Counted from the stretch's first letter, positions 33,476 through 43,890 are shown. The stretch: DNA of 64,000 nt from Notamacropus eugenii (GCF_028372415.1 NC_092875.1:189811522-189875521); one strand, 5' to 3'. Program-made: numbers and translations. The notes: generated from the sequence alone by a model not told the origin.

Positions 33476-33929
33476 AGGAAGAGAGAAAAAGAGAGTCCCA
33501 GACTTAGTAGAGAAAGTCCCTTGAAGTAAAAGTGAGCCAAATTAGGGAAACAGAAATCTGTGCTACTCATGGGGAACCCAACCCCTCACTCTCCTGCTAT
33601 AAGGGGCATAAATATGCCATAAATTCCTTAAATGACATGCAGGTAAGCAAGACTTACACTTGAAGTAGGAATGATGTCATCAAGCTTGGCTTCTACCCAA
33701 TGCCACCCCCACCTAGATTACTGTTGGAACACCCCTTAAAGGGAACCCCCTTCCCCAAATCTACAAGTATGTATCAACCACTTCCCTATATATCCCTTAC
33801 TTATAGAGGACCCCTGTGCTCTTGCCTCCCCTCCCGCTTCCAATATTACATCTATTTAGAACTTTGAAGTTTGTAAAGCACTTCACATAGTTTATCTAGT
33901 TGAAGAAGGCCATTGTTAGCACTGCAAAG
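33476..33929. other. unassigned DNA
   Basis: No gene. A MIR-like word gtttgtaaagcacttcaca appears at 33870-33888. Confidence 0.3.
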
Positions 33930-34125
33930 AAGGATCATAGGGTCATATATTTAGATCTGGAAAGGACCTTAGTTTTATCACCTCATTTTGCAGATGAGGA
34001 AGCGGAGGCCCAACTGACTTGTGCACTGTCAGGGACATTGTAAGTGGAAGAGTCAGGATCTGAACCCAAGTCCTGTAACACCAAATCCAGAATCCAAAAT
34101 TTCCATTGCACCATAGCTGAACTGC
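33930..34125 (-). repeat. MIR3/THER1-like SINE
   Basis: Antisense: agatctggaaaggaccttag, ttttgcagatgaggaagcgg, aggatctgaacccaagtcct, then a degraded head ttccattgcaccatagctg. Confidence 0.7.
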
Positions 34126-34208
34126 ACAAGTAACAGCTGAGGGTTCTATGGTAATAGGAGAGTTTTACTGGAGATGGTGAATGGCAGTCCTTGGAGAATG
34201 ACAGTGGT

Positions 34209-34447
34209 GAAGAAGAAAGAAAAAAGAGGAGGGGAGAGGAGAAGAAGAAGAAGAAGAAGAAGAAGAAGAAGAAGAAGAAGAAGAAGAAGAAGAAGAAGAA
34301 GAAGAAGAAGAAGAAGAAGAAGAAGAAGAAGAAGAAAGAGAAAGAAAGAAGAAAGAAAGAGAAAGAAAGGAAGGAAGGAAGAAAGAAAAAGAAAGAAAGA
34401 AAAAGAAAGGAAGGAAAGAAGGAAGGAAGAGAGGAGGGGAAGGAAGG
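34209..34447 (+). repeat. uninterrupted polypurine tract with (GAA)n core
   Basis: All 239 bases on the plus strand are A or G. About 32 GAA units occupy roughly 34239-34335, followed by GAAA, GGAA and GAAAG units. The purine run is first broken by a C at 34448 and the tract continues, impure, to about 34487. The poly-Arg, poly-Lys and poly-Phe frames are artefacts. Such mirror-symmetric R.Y DNA can form triplex (H-DNA). Confidence 0.95.
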
Positions 34448-34504
34448 CAGGAGAGGAAGGAAGGGAAGGAGGGAAGAAGAAGAAGAAAATTTAAAAAACA
34501 AACA

Positions 34505-34975
34505 TTACTTTGTATAGTGATTCAAGCTTTGCAAAATACTTTACATATATTATTGCCCTTAAACCTTACAACAACCCAGTAGATAAAGCGCTGGGCCTGG
34601 AATCAGGAAGACATCTTCCTCAGTTCAAATCTAGCCTCAGAACTTAGTAGCTGTGTGACCCTGGGCAAGGCACTTAACCCTGTTTGCCTCAGTTTTCTCA
34701 TCTGTAAAATGAGCTGGAGAAGGAAATGGCAAACCGCTCCAGTATCTTTGCCAAGAAAAATGAGTGCATGAAGTCAGGCATGACTGAAAATGACTGAACA
34801 ACAAAGTAACCCTGTGAGGTAGGTACCGCAGTTATCTCAGTTTTAAGGATCAGGAGACTGAGGCTTAGAGACATTAAGCGATTTAACATTGACAAACACC
34901 AAGGTGTCAGAAGTAAGATGTGAATTCAGCTCATCCTGACTCTAAATTCACCATGATGCCTCTTGTATTTGTGTT
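34505..34975 (-). repeat. MIR SINE split by a SINE insertion
   Basis: Left part 34505-34577 (tttgcaaaatactttacata, ccttacaacaaccc). Right part from about 34804 (taaccctgtgaggtaggtac, tcaggagactgaggcttaga, gaattcagctcatcctgact). The two halves are consecutive MIR segments. Confidence 0.75.
34578..34803 (+). mobile_element. tRNA-derived SINE nested in MIR
   Basis: Head agtagataaagcgctgggcc, gtgtgaccctgggcaaggca, CORE ctcatctgtaaaatgagctg, tail gagaaggaaatggcaaaccg, ccagtatctttgccaaga and gactgaacaacaaag. Confidence 0.85.
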
Positions 34976-35220
34976 ACTAGAAGAGTGGGGTTCAAGGGAG
35001 GAGGGACAGAAAGGAGCAAAATAGGCTAAGGTTATCTGTTTGTGGTAGAAAGTAGATGGAATACTGGCCTGAGTTGGTCCATTTGCTAGAGCTAATGACC
35101 ACTGATGAGACCTAGCCCTAGATTAGGACAATGAGGTTCTCCAAAGCCTGGTGGACCTCTGAGGCTCTCCCTCAGAATATTAAGTTGCAAATATTTCAAT
35201 AAAGGAAAAACACATAGGGA
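34976..35220. other. unassigned DNA
   Basis: Nothing recognised. Confidence 0.3.
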
Positions 35221-35233
35221 GGCCATTCTCTTT

Positions 35234-37851
35234 TTTTAAAAAACTATTTATTTATTTTTATTTTTCAATATTCATTTCCACAAGATTTTGAGTTCCAAAT
35301 TTTCTCCCTATCTCTCCCCTCTGCCCACCCCAAGGCAGCATGCATTCTGATTACCCCTTCCCCCAATCTGCCCTCCCTTCTATCATACCCCTCTCTTCCC
35401 TGATCCCCATCTCCTCTATTTTCTTATAGGGCAAGATAGATTTCTACACCCTCATTACGTGTACATCTTATTTCCCAGTTGCATGTAAAAACAATTTTTA
35501 ACATTCATTTTTGAAACTTTGAATTCCAACTTCTCTCCCTTCTTGTCTCCCCACCCATTCTCACTGACAAGGCAAGCAATTCAATATAAGTTATACAAAA
35601 GACTTCCATATATGCAAAAGACTTCCATAAAAGTCATGTTGTGAAAGACTACATTTCCCTCCATCCTATCCTGCCCCCCCATTTATTCTATTCTCTCTTT
35701 TGACCTAATCTCTCCTCAAAAATATTTACTTCTAATTACCCCCTCCTCCCATTTGCCCTCCCTTCTATCATCCTCCGTACACCCCACTTATCCCCTTCTT
35801 CCATACTTTGCTGTAATGTAAAATAGATTTTCATACCAAATTGAGTGCACATGTTTTTCCCTCCTTAAGCTAAATGCAACAAGAGTGAGATTCACTCTTT
35901 CCCTCTCACCTCCCCCCTCTTCCCCTCCTTTGGAAAAGCTTTTTCTTGCCTCTTTTATGTGAGATAATTTGCCTGATTCTATTTCTCCCTTTCTCCTCCC
36001 AATATATTCCTCTCTCACCCCTTGATTTTTTTTTAGCTATCATCCCTTCCTATTCAACCCATCTTGTGCCCTCTGTTTATACGTATATAATCCCTCCAAC
36101 TACCCTAATACTGAGATAAGTGTCAAGAGTTACAAATATGACATTCTCATGTAGGAACATAAACAATTCAACTTTAGTAGGTCCCTTATGATTTCTCTTT
36201 CCTGTTTACCTTTTCATGTTTCTCTTGATTCTTATGTTTGGAAGTCAAATTTTCTATTCAGCTCTGGTCATTTCAACAAGAACAATTAAAAGTCCTCCAT
36301 TTCATTGGAATTCCATTTTATGCTGAAGTATTATACTCAGTTTTGCTGGGTAAGTGGTTCTTGGTTTTAATCCTAGCTCCTTTGACCTCTGGAATATCAT
36401 ATTCCAAGCCCTGAAATCCCTTAATGTGAAGCTGCTAGACCTTGTGTCATCCTGGTTGTATTTCCACAGTACTTGAATTGTTTCTTTCTAGCTGCTTGCA
36501 ATACTTTCTCCTTGACCTGGGAGTTCTGGAATTTGGCTACAATATTCCTAGGAGTTTTCCTTTTGGGATCTCTTTCCGGAGATAATTGGTGGATTCTTTC
36601 AATATTTATTTTATCCTCTGGTTCTAGAATATCAGGACAGTTTTCCTTGATAATTTCTTGAAAGATGATGTCTATACTCTTTTTTTGATCATGGCTTTCA
36701 GCTAGTCCCATAATTTTTAAATTGTCTCTTCTGGATCTATTTTCCAGGTCAGTTGTTTTTCCAATGAGATATTTCACATTGTCTGCATTTTTTCTTTCCT
36801 TTGGTTTTGTTTTATAATTTCTTGATTTTTCATAAAGTCATTAGCTTCCATCTGCTCCATTCTAATCTTTAAGGAATTATTTTCTTCAGTGAGCTTTTGG
36901 ACCTCCTTTTCCATCTGGCCAATTTTGCTTTTTAGAGCATTCTTCTCTTCATTGATTTTTTTGGATCTCTTTTGTCAGGTTAGACTATTTTTTAAAGTGT
37001 TATTTCTTCAGCATTTTGCGGGATCTTCTTTAGCAAGCAGTTGACTCGTTTTTCATGATTTTCTTGCATCACTCTCATTTCTCTTCTCAATTTTTGCTTT
37101 ACTTCTCTTACTTGATTTTCATAATCCTTTTTGAGCTCTTTCATGACCTGAGACCAATTCATATTTTTCTTGGAGGCTTTGGATGGGGGAGCTTTGACTT
37201 TTTTTTCTTCTGTTTGCATGCTTTGGTCTTCCTTGTCACCAAAGTAAGATTCTATAGTCTGATTCTTTTTCCAGTTTTTGATCATTTCTCCAGGTATTTA
37301 CTTGATTTTTGAGCTCAAGATAGTAATCTGCTTCCAATGAGGGTGGAGGACATACTGTCAGCCTCTCAATTCCCCCACAATCTGTGGACCTAGAGCTCCA
37401 GAAACAATAACTACCGCTATCCCTGCTCCTGTTGTGGCTGCCTCGGCTTCCTCCACCCCTTCCCACCTCTGATGTCCTGGGGCTGGGGCCGGACCACTCC
37501 ACTCTCCTACATGAGTCCCACAGGCTTTTTTCTCTGACCTTCCAATTTGTCTTCAGCATTTTGGGGTCGTGAAGTCTGGAAACTGCCACAGGTACCCGAA
37601 ATTCAGTCCACCCAAGACCTGCTTAGGTCCCATCAGGGTGTGGCCCATGCTGGACTGTGCTCTGTTCCCAGTGGCGATAGACACTTTCCAGTGACCTTCC
37701 AGGCTGTCTTGGCCTGGAGATTTGCTTTACTCCTTCATTCCATAGATTCTGCAGTTCCAGAATTTGTTTAGAGTCATTTTTACAGGTATTTGACAGGTCT
37801 TGGGAGAGTGCTCTAGAAAGTCCATGCTGTTACTCTGCTGTCTTGCAAGAA
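35234..37851 (-). mobile_element. HAL1-like half-LINE-1: 5'UTR, ORF1, long 3' region, no ORF2
   Basis: A single insertion of about 2.6 kb, bounded by 13-bp duplications 35221-35233 and 37852-37864, gg(c/t)cattctcttt, one mismatch. In the sense (minus) direction it has a GC-rich 5'UTR (37851 to about 37286), ORF1 (about 37285-36421), then about 1.2 kb of non-coding, purine-rich DNA ending in an A/T-rich tail at 35234. No endonuclease or RT region is present. Because both ends carry the same duplication, the loss of ORF2 predates or accompanied insertion, which is the HAL1 architecture. I cannot assign the subfamily. Confidence 0.85.
36421..37285 (-). pseudogene. HAL1-like/LINE-1 ORF1 (RNA-binding protein), frameshifted
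   Basis: L1 ORF1 proteins are trimeric RNA-binding chaperones: a coiled coil, an RRM and a C-terminal domain. The N-terminal part (37285-36992) reads MIKNWKKNQTIESYFGDKED and a Lys/Glu-rich segment with KELKKDYENQVREVKQ. A stop near 36977 and a frame change break it. The middle encodes coiled coil (EKNALKSKIGQMEKEVQ, EANDFMKNQEIIKQNQ). The last 118 codons (36777-36421) read LENRSRRDNLKIMGLAE at the start of the RRM, then ERIHQLSPERDPKRKTPRNI and NSQVKEKVLQAARKK of the C-terminal domain. Total length is about 288 codons with at least one frameshift, so it is not functional. Confidence 0.85.
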
Positions 37852-37991
37852 GGTCATTCTCTTTCAGTACTGTGTCTTCTTAATGCAACTGGCACAATTT
37901 AAGCACCTTTTCTGCACCCAGAACCATGGGAGAACCATAGCCAAAAACCATGGGAGACAGAGAAGACAAATAGCACTGCAACCATTAGGGA

Positions 37992-38070
37992 ATGAGGGAA
38001 TAAGCATTTATAAAGTGCTTACTACATGCCAAGCAATTTACTCAGCTCTTGACAAATATTATTTCATTTG
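37992..38070 (-). repeat. MIR SINE tail, antisense
   Basis: Words: taagcatttataaagtgctt, actacatgccaagcaattta and attatttcatttgatta. Confidence 0.65.
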
Positions 38071-38071
38071 A

Positions 38072-38480
38072 TTAGGGAGGCAGTGTGGAGTGGAAAGAAC
38101 CCTGGAAGTCCAGTGACAAAGACTTGGATTCAAATCCCACCTCAGTTACTATGTAACCTTGCTATCTCTGAAAAGAGGAGGGTCCGGGGGGAGGGGAGAG
38201 AAAAATACAGAAATTTTATTATTATATATATTTATTTATTATTTAGAAAGAATATTAATTTGTACATGATAGACTCACAATTTTAAGTGCAATCATCTTT
38301 TTTTAAAATAGTTGTGGAAATTCTTGTTTTATTCCATAAATTAAAAATAAGTTTTCAAAAAATTTTTGAAAAGTTGCTGTCACTTAAGCTTACTGTGCTT
38401 CTGTTTTTCTCATCAGTAAAATGAAGAGGTTGGACTTAAAAGGGCTTCTAAAATTTCTTTGAGCTCTAAATCCATGATCC
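38072..38480 (+). repeat. MIR3/THER1-like SINE interrupted by a LINE-1 3' end
   Basis: Left part 38072-38163 (aggcagtgtggagtggaaag, gattcaaatcccacctcagt). Right part from about 38375 (tgctgtcacttaagctta, ttttctcatcagtaaaatga, gttggacttaaaagggctt). The LINE-1 end sits at the CORE, flanked by an 8-bp ttgct(a/g)tc repeat that is probably the target duplication. Confidence 0.75.
38166..38374 (+). mobile_element. LINE-1 3' end, 5'-truncated
   Basis: Words: gaatattaatttgtacatga, cacaattttaagtgcaatca, gttgtggaaattcttgtttt and attccataaattaaaaataa. It matches the terminus at 46715 and 52085 and, inverted, at 22535. Confidence 0.8.
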
Positions 38481-39339
38481 GATAGATCTCATTAGCTAAT
38501 AATTATGTTTTATATGTTTTCTACATATCTGAAGCTTGTCCTTTTAATTATCAGAACTTTTTTTTAAAAAAATAGCCATTTTCCTAAAATCTTTCTAGAG
38601 TAAATTACACAATCCCCCCACCTTATTAAGAAAATCCTAAATATAATTTAATCTGAACTTGCTGAGTTAGGGCTCTCATTATGACCACTAATTATGATTC
38701 TGTGCTCTGTTCCAGCAGTTTTTCTGTCTCTTTCCTCCTCTGGTTGTCATCCTGGTCAGCTGTCACTCCTACTGTCAGCCTGCTGGCCTCTTCCACCCTC
38801 CTCTTTTTTAATGGGCTGTTTCTTATCTGCAGGGGCCAGAGAAATCAGATAACTACACTGGCTAAGCTTGTGTATAAATGGAATCAATGATCCTAGAACT
38901 TCATCCTGAGTTTATGGGCTACAGAGGAAAGGGTGAGAGTTTCAGAGCAGCTTGGTGATTTGTGATTTTTTGAGATTTCTGAAATATAGACAAAACTTTT
39001 TTCTGCTGTGAGCTCTGTTCCAGAGGCTTGCTCCTGACCAGAAGTCTCACTTCTTGATAAGGAAGACATTTTATTAGAGCATAATGCAGTCTCTGGCATC
39101 AAAAATTTATACTCTGATTGGGGAGACAAGAAACGTACAACAATTAGAAACAAGACAGAATATAATGAAAAGTCCAAAAATGGGATACATAGAACAATTA
39201 ATATAACACTATAAAGACAATACCTTTAAAAGTTATGAGATCTATGATCAATATAGTGACCAAACATGATTCCAGAAGACCAATGATAGAACAGCTATCT
39301 ACCTTATGACAGAAAGGTGATGGATTTAGGGTGCAGAAT
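38481..39339. promoter_or_regulatory. unique block with paired GATA and MEIS/E-box motifs
   Basis: About 860 bp without a recognised repeat. CTAATTAT lies near 38687. A TCAGCTGTCA word at 38757-38766 resembles the MEIS/TGIF-E-box dimer. Convergent GATA sites TTATCT (38823-38828) and AGATAA (38847-38852) follow. The regulatory role is a guess; a 94-codon minus frame at 38893-39177 has no recognised homology. Confidence 0.25.
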
Positions 39340-39598
39340 GAGAGATAGACATATAAATATGTGTGTGATAAATTGTATATGTACAAATGTAAAATGTATG
39401 TGTAGCATACATCCATATATGTAATATGTGTGAGAAATAAACAGTCAAGCAAAACAAATTCCCTCATTCACTGTATACATATATACATATATACATATGT
39501 ATGTATATGTACAAATTATATAGGTATACATGTATATACATATACATGTGTCTATCTGTACATATACATATATGTATGCATATATACCTCTGTGATCG
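39340..39598. repeat. TA/TG/TATG microsatellite
   Basis: Tracts at 39340-39425 and 39472-39598 made of TATA, CATA and TATG units, separated by about 45 bp of ordinary sequence. Confidence 0.9.
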
Positions 39599-39604
39599 TT
39601 TACA

Positions 39605-39745
39605 CAGCCAAGAAAGGAAGTTGTCTTGCTTGACTATGCTCATTTGTTACAATTTGCAACAAGGAACTTGGTTTTCTTCTCTTCCTTTTTGCAACATTGT
39701 GGGGGCAGAAGAGAGGGGAAATAAATTTCTGTTAAATTTAAAAAT
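39605..39745 (+). repeat. possible LINE 3' end
   Basis: gaaaggaagttgtcttgctt, gctcatttgttacaatttgc, ttttcttctcttcctttttg, then gaggggaaataaatttctgt and ttaaatttaaaaata. The layout (T/C-rich tract, AATAAA, A-rich end) suggests a retroelement 3' end, but the family is not identified. Confidence 0.35.
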
Positions 39746-40164
39746 AAGGAAATTGAGGGGATTAAAGATATAAAATGTATACACTTTCTTTTTAAATTTA
39801 TTTATTTGTATACACTTTTAGATGATATTACTACAATGCTGTGCTCCTAAATGTTTAACAAACAGTTCTTCAAAAAATGTATATACTACACACTCTTACA
39901 CTTCATTTTCATTAACCTGATTCCGTCACTTTCTTAAATGTAGGCAATCAACAAAACAGTATATCAAGCCCAGATTCATAGCATAGGCATATTTTAAAAG
40001 TGTAAATGCTCACACAGAAAATAACAGTGTGTGAGCTGGCTGAGCATACCTCTGAATCACTATATCATTAGTTTTGCGTAATTGTTTAATTTATTACAAA
40101 AGACCTCTCATAGGGTAGGGATGATCTGGAAATGCGAAAGTGAAACACTTCAATAAAACTTTTG

Positions 40165-40275
40165 AAAAAATATAAAATAGGCTTTTAAAAATTGTTAACT
40201 ATTTTTAAAACTTTATTTTAAAATTAAAATTTAATTTTAATAATAATTAAATATTTTAAAATGTTTTTAAAATAT
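40165..40275. repeat. AT-only low-complexity, locally palindromic tract
   Basis: Over 90% A/T, with repeated TTTTAAAA and AAATTTAATTTT self-complementary words. Confidence 0.8.
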
Positions 40276-41520
40276 AGAGACTACCAATGCTTGCCATTTG
40301 AGGTCAGCAAAGCTATCCCAGATACCAAAATAGTAAACTGACTTTGAGGAGCAAGTGAAGGTGATGGAAGCTGAAAAGGGGGGCCTGGTTTTGCAGGCTT
40401 CCACAAAACAAAGGAGGAAAGCAAACGTGGTGAAAAGTGAGTCTCCTACCATCCCACATTAATATGCCCAAATCCAATGATGCTGGGCAGGTGTGTCTCT
40501 TCCTCACCTGACCATACTCTGGCACCTGACTTTCCTTTGACATATCAGGATCAGGCTGGAGTCTCCTGTCAATCCACCCTCAGGCCCCATCAGCATCTGG
40601 TAAATCAGGAAATGGATGGGCAATATCTGGATCCATACACCCCTGGGTTTCTCCCTCCAACCCCTCCTTGGGTCTGGGTCTTTAAACAGAGTGGCTAAGT
40701 TGCTTACAGATTGGCTTCGGCCTTTCCACCTCTGGTGACTGGGCTTGTCAGGCAGGGCTTGGCTTTATGTCTGATCTTTCTCCCAGTCTTTTTTCACGTA
40801 GGGTTCTTAAATGAGTTTTGCAGGTGCCTACTTCAGCACAATCTGTGTTTCTGGCAACTGTGAAGTAACTGCAAAACCAAACCCCAGGCCTTGTTTTCCT
40901 CTATGGTTTGCTTCTTCTTTTTTAAGCATACAAGTGTTAACAGGTGTGGGAGAGTGGAGAGTAGTGTGTGGTCTCACCAACCAAGAGGAGCTTCCCTGGC
41001 AAACGTACAGGGCTGTGTAGGTGCCCATCTTTCCCTTAGCACCAATGCCTCTGGGATTCTGGCATGGCCATCTCCATAGGAATGGTGCCATGGTCATGGA
41101 GAGCTATAGAGAAAGGCAGCCAGGGAACAAGGCATTTGTCATGCAGTATGTTTGCAGTGGCCATCTTGAATCATAAAAACAGCAAGCCGGGCCAAAATTC
41201 TGGGCATGCAGCAAGGGGAATGAGTGCTAAGAAGGCTCAGCTAGGGACATGATTACCTTTTGAAAATCACTTCCCTAGCTGGTCCAACAGAATTGCCATA
41301 AGAGCAAAAAAAAAGCATATGACAAGATACTTTCTATGGCCCTAAGCCAACACTATAGAACACTGCTACTGCACAAAGCCTTAATGCATTTCCATGCATC
41401 ATGGGCTACACCTGTCAGTGTGTGTTTGATTTAACTGTGTTGAGAACAAAATGGGAACTGGAAATTGAATACTCAACAACTTAAAACATTGTGCTTCACA
41501 ACCAGAGGAGGGAACTTGCA
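40276..41520. other. unique DNA, about 1.25 kb
   Basis: No recognised repeat or exon. A strong YY1-like word GGCCATCTTG is at 41159-41168. Overlapping short open frames at 40811-41252 on both strands are unsupported. Confidence 0.35.
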
Positions 41521-41525
41521 ATTGT

Positions 41526-41757
41526 ATGAGAGACAGAGAGAGACAGAGACAGAGGGACACAGAGGGACAGAGATAGAGAGACACAGAGAGAGATGGAGAC
41601 CAAGAGAGATGGAGAAAGACAGAGAGAGAGGAGAGACACAGAGACAAACAGAGACAGAGAGACACAGAGAGACAGATAGAGACAAAGAGAGACAGAGACA
41701 GAGAGAGACAGAAAGACAAGGAGAGACAGAGGGAGATAGAGACAGAGAGACAGAGGA
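41526..41757. repeat. GAGACA microsatellite
   Basis: About 230 bp of imperfect GAGACA/GAGAGACAGA units on the plus strand. The Arg/Glu/Thr and Ser/Leu frames are translations of it. Confidence 0.95.
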
Positions 41758-41999
41758 AAAATTGCCACAGGAATTTTGTCTTGCCCCTTCTTGCTATACA
41801 TAATGGGGTTACTTCTTCTAAACTGCTTCCTACTTAATTGGAAATATATGGTGGCGAATGAAGGCACCTAACATGTTGATGATGGGGCTGGTTAAATCTG
41901 GGCCCCAATCTAGCAGGTTAAACTTTCTAAAAGTTACTTCTCAGAAGAAAACAGCACCCCTCTCTTTTACTGCCATCTGGGATGCATTTTAAGCTGCTA

Positions 42000-42270
42000 T
42001 GGTTGTTGTCCTTCATTCTCAAAAAGACCAAAATGGCATCACTATGATGGAGTCCTACAGCGTGGCTGACTATGGCTGGCTGATCAGGCCACTACAAGCT
42101 TGGGGTATTCTACCACAGGTCAGACACAGAAAGTCCACATCAGCGTTTGGAGGACAGATGTCTCTAAATCTGTGCATTTAGCGACTGCAATTTCTTTTAG
42201 AGACTGAAATTCTGCTTCTTTCATAGAACACAGCACCTTCTTTGATGCAAGCACACCACGCTGGGCTGGT
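42000..42270 (-). repeat. RTE-related 3' region, antisense
   Basis: Starts ttgttgtccttcattctcaa and aagaccaaaatggcatcact, the inverse of an RTE-type tail. It then continues with gatcaggccactacaagctt, ctaccacaggtcagacacag, gagactgaaattctgcttct and aacacagcaccttctttga. The internal part differs from the RTE-tailed SINEs. Confidence 0.5.
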
Positions 42271-42284
42271 AGGTGGCACAGGGC

Positions 42285-42532
42285 AGATATGTGGCTAGTA
42301 GACAGAATGCTGGGTCTGGAGTTAAGATGATCTGAGCTTAAATCTGGCCTCAGACCCTTGGCTGCATGCCCCTAGGCAAACAAATTGCTTAATTCTTTGC
42401 CTCAATTTCCTCATCTGTAAAATGAGCTGCAGAAGGAAATGGCAAACTACTCCAGTATCTTTGCCAAGAAAACCCAAATGGGGTCAACAGAGTCAAACAT
42501 GACTGAAAATGAGTGAACATCGACAGAATGCA
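42285..42532 (+). repeat. tRNA-derived SINE, GGAGAAGGAAATGGC-tail type
   Basis: Words: gaatgctgggtctggagtta, cttaaatctggcctcagacc, ctcatctgtaaaatgagctg, cagaaggaaatggcaaacta, ctccagtatctttgccaaga and tgactgaaaatgagtgaac. Confidence 0.85.
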
Positions 42533-42734
42533 TTTGCAAATTAATGTTTCTAAAAGTGCTTTGAGATCCTGAGAAAGAAGCAACTTTGTCTTCAGTTGAA
42601 AATATATATTAATACATCTTCATTTTATCTTCCTTAGAGATCCAAATTCTAGGTTAATTAAAATAGTCTGATTTTCAGTTATTTGAGGGGAAGCAACTGT
42701 CAGGGATGATCCACAAAATCTTCATCAATTAAAA

Positions 42735-42953
42735 CAGGGGTTCTTAAGTGCTTTTTGTTTGGACGCCTTTAGTAATCTAATAATAAGGCCTATAGCTTCT
42801 CAAAATCATGTTTTTAAATGTATAAAACCAAAATTGTGGGATTGCAAATGAAACACAATAATGGGATTGCAAAGGAAATTAATCATATTGAAACTTACCA
42901 AAATATTAAAAAACAAGGTACCAACTTTGTGGATCGCAAGTTAAGAACCACTG
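42735..42953 (+). mobile_element. hAT-type MITE with 8-bp target duplication
   Basis: 219 bp with terminal inverted repeats: left caggggttcttaa; the right end, inverted, is cagtggttcttaa. Flanks aattaaaa (42727-42734) and gattaaag (42954-42961) match at 6 of 8. The interior has AT-rich words such as aaatattaaaaaacaag. No coding capacity. Confidence 0.8.
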
Positions 42954-42961
42954 GATTAAAG

Positions 42962-43329
42962 TGCCAGAAAATACTCCTCTAAGACATTTGGTTTGCATTG
43001 ATTTTGGTTGTTGTTCATGGTGCTTAACTCTAAAAAATAAGGGAACAAACAGATTAGCCTGATGCAGAGATGTCAAAGTGTTTGGGCATGGAAGAGAAAA
43101 AGAGAAGAGTGAGAAAATGAGTGAAATGAAAGAAACAGAAAGAGGTGGAAATAATGAGTGTATTCCTCTCTGAACAAATGCAAACAAAAAAACAAATTGT
43201 GTTTGTGAAGCTTTGTGGGTATTACTACAGAGTTCTATTTGGGTCAGCTCTGGAATTATGGTAGCTAGGGCTGGCTGGAAAAACTGGGCAATAGAAGAGG
43301 GTCCCAGATGAGAAGTAGCATGATATGGT
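42962..43329. other. unassigned DNA
   Basis: A 163-codon minus frame spans 42906-43397, but it runs through the MITE end and a MIR3/THER1 copy, so it is not a gene. Confidence 0.35.
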
Positions 43330-43530
43330 TGAGAAGCAGTTTGACATAATGGAGCAAGTGCTGTATTGGAAGTCAAAGGACCAGAGTTCAGTTCCATCTC
43401 TCATTGTTTCATTGTGTGTGGCTTTTGACAAGTCAGTACATTTCTCTGGACCTTAGTTTCCTTACGTACAATATGAAGACACAGGACTAGATGATTTCCA
43501 AGGTCCATTCCAGTTCTAATTCCATTCCAA
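43330..43530 (+). repeat. MIR3/THER1-like SINE
   Basis: Words: tttgacataatggagcaagt, ccagagttcagttccatctc, ggcttttgacaagtcagtac, ctctggaccttagtttcctt, gactagatgatttccaaggt and ccattccagttctaattcc. Confidence 0.8.
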
Positions 43531-43641
43531 TTCTCTACCACCCAGAGAAGGGTAACTGGGATTATATGAAGACTGGAACCAATCCATGTAAGGACCTATT
43601 TTAAAAAAACAACTGAGGACCAGCCTCCTAAGAGGTATGAT

Positions 43642-43890
43642 TTTTGCTGTTGAATCATTTTTAGTTGTATCCAATTCTCTGTGGGTTTTCTTGGCAAAGA
43701 TACTGAAGTCATTTGCTATTGCCTTCTCTAGCTCATTTTATAGATGAGAAACTGAGGCAGAGGTAAGTGACCTGTACAGGGTCACACAGCTAGTAAGTAT
43801 GTCATGTATGTCATGCCAGATTTGAACTCAGGAAAAGTAGTCTTCCTGACTTCTGGTTGGCACTCTATTCACTGTGCCATCTAGCCATCT
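43642..43890 (-). repeat. tRNA-derived SINE, GGAGAAGGAAATGGC-tail type
   Basis: Antisense: ttagttgtatccaattctct, gggttttcttggcaaagata, ttgctattgccttctctagc, the CORE ggtcacacagctagtaagta and head tattcactgtgccatctagc. Confidence 0.85.

Noticed and set aside
32868..33524. 218-codon plus-strand open frame rich in Tyr, Ile, His and Thr
   Set aside because: It is an alternating CA/TA microsatellite read in frame, preceded by antisense CR1 sequence.
33983..34517. Poly-Phe, poly-Arg and poly-Lys open frames
   Set aside because: They come from the GAA/polypurine tract and an adjacent MIR3/THER1 copy.
41526..41757. Possible CRISPR-like regular repeats
   Set aside because: The GAGACA units have no spacers of constant length and no repeat conservation, and the genome context is mammalian.
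42906..43397. 163-codon minus-strand open frame
   Set aside because: Its ends lie inside a hAT MITE and a MIR3/THER1 SINE, and its sequence has no recognised domain.
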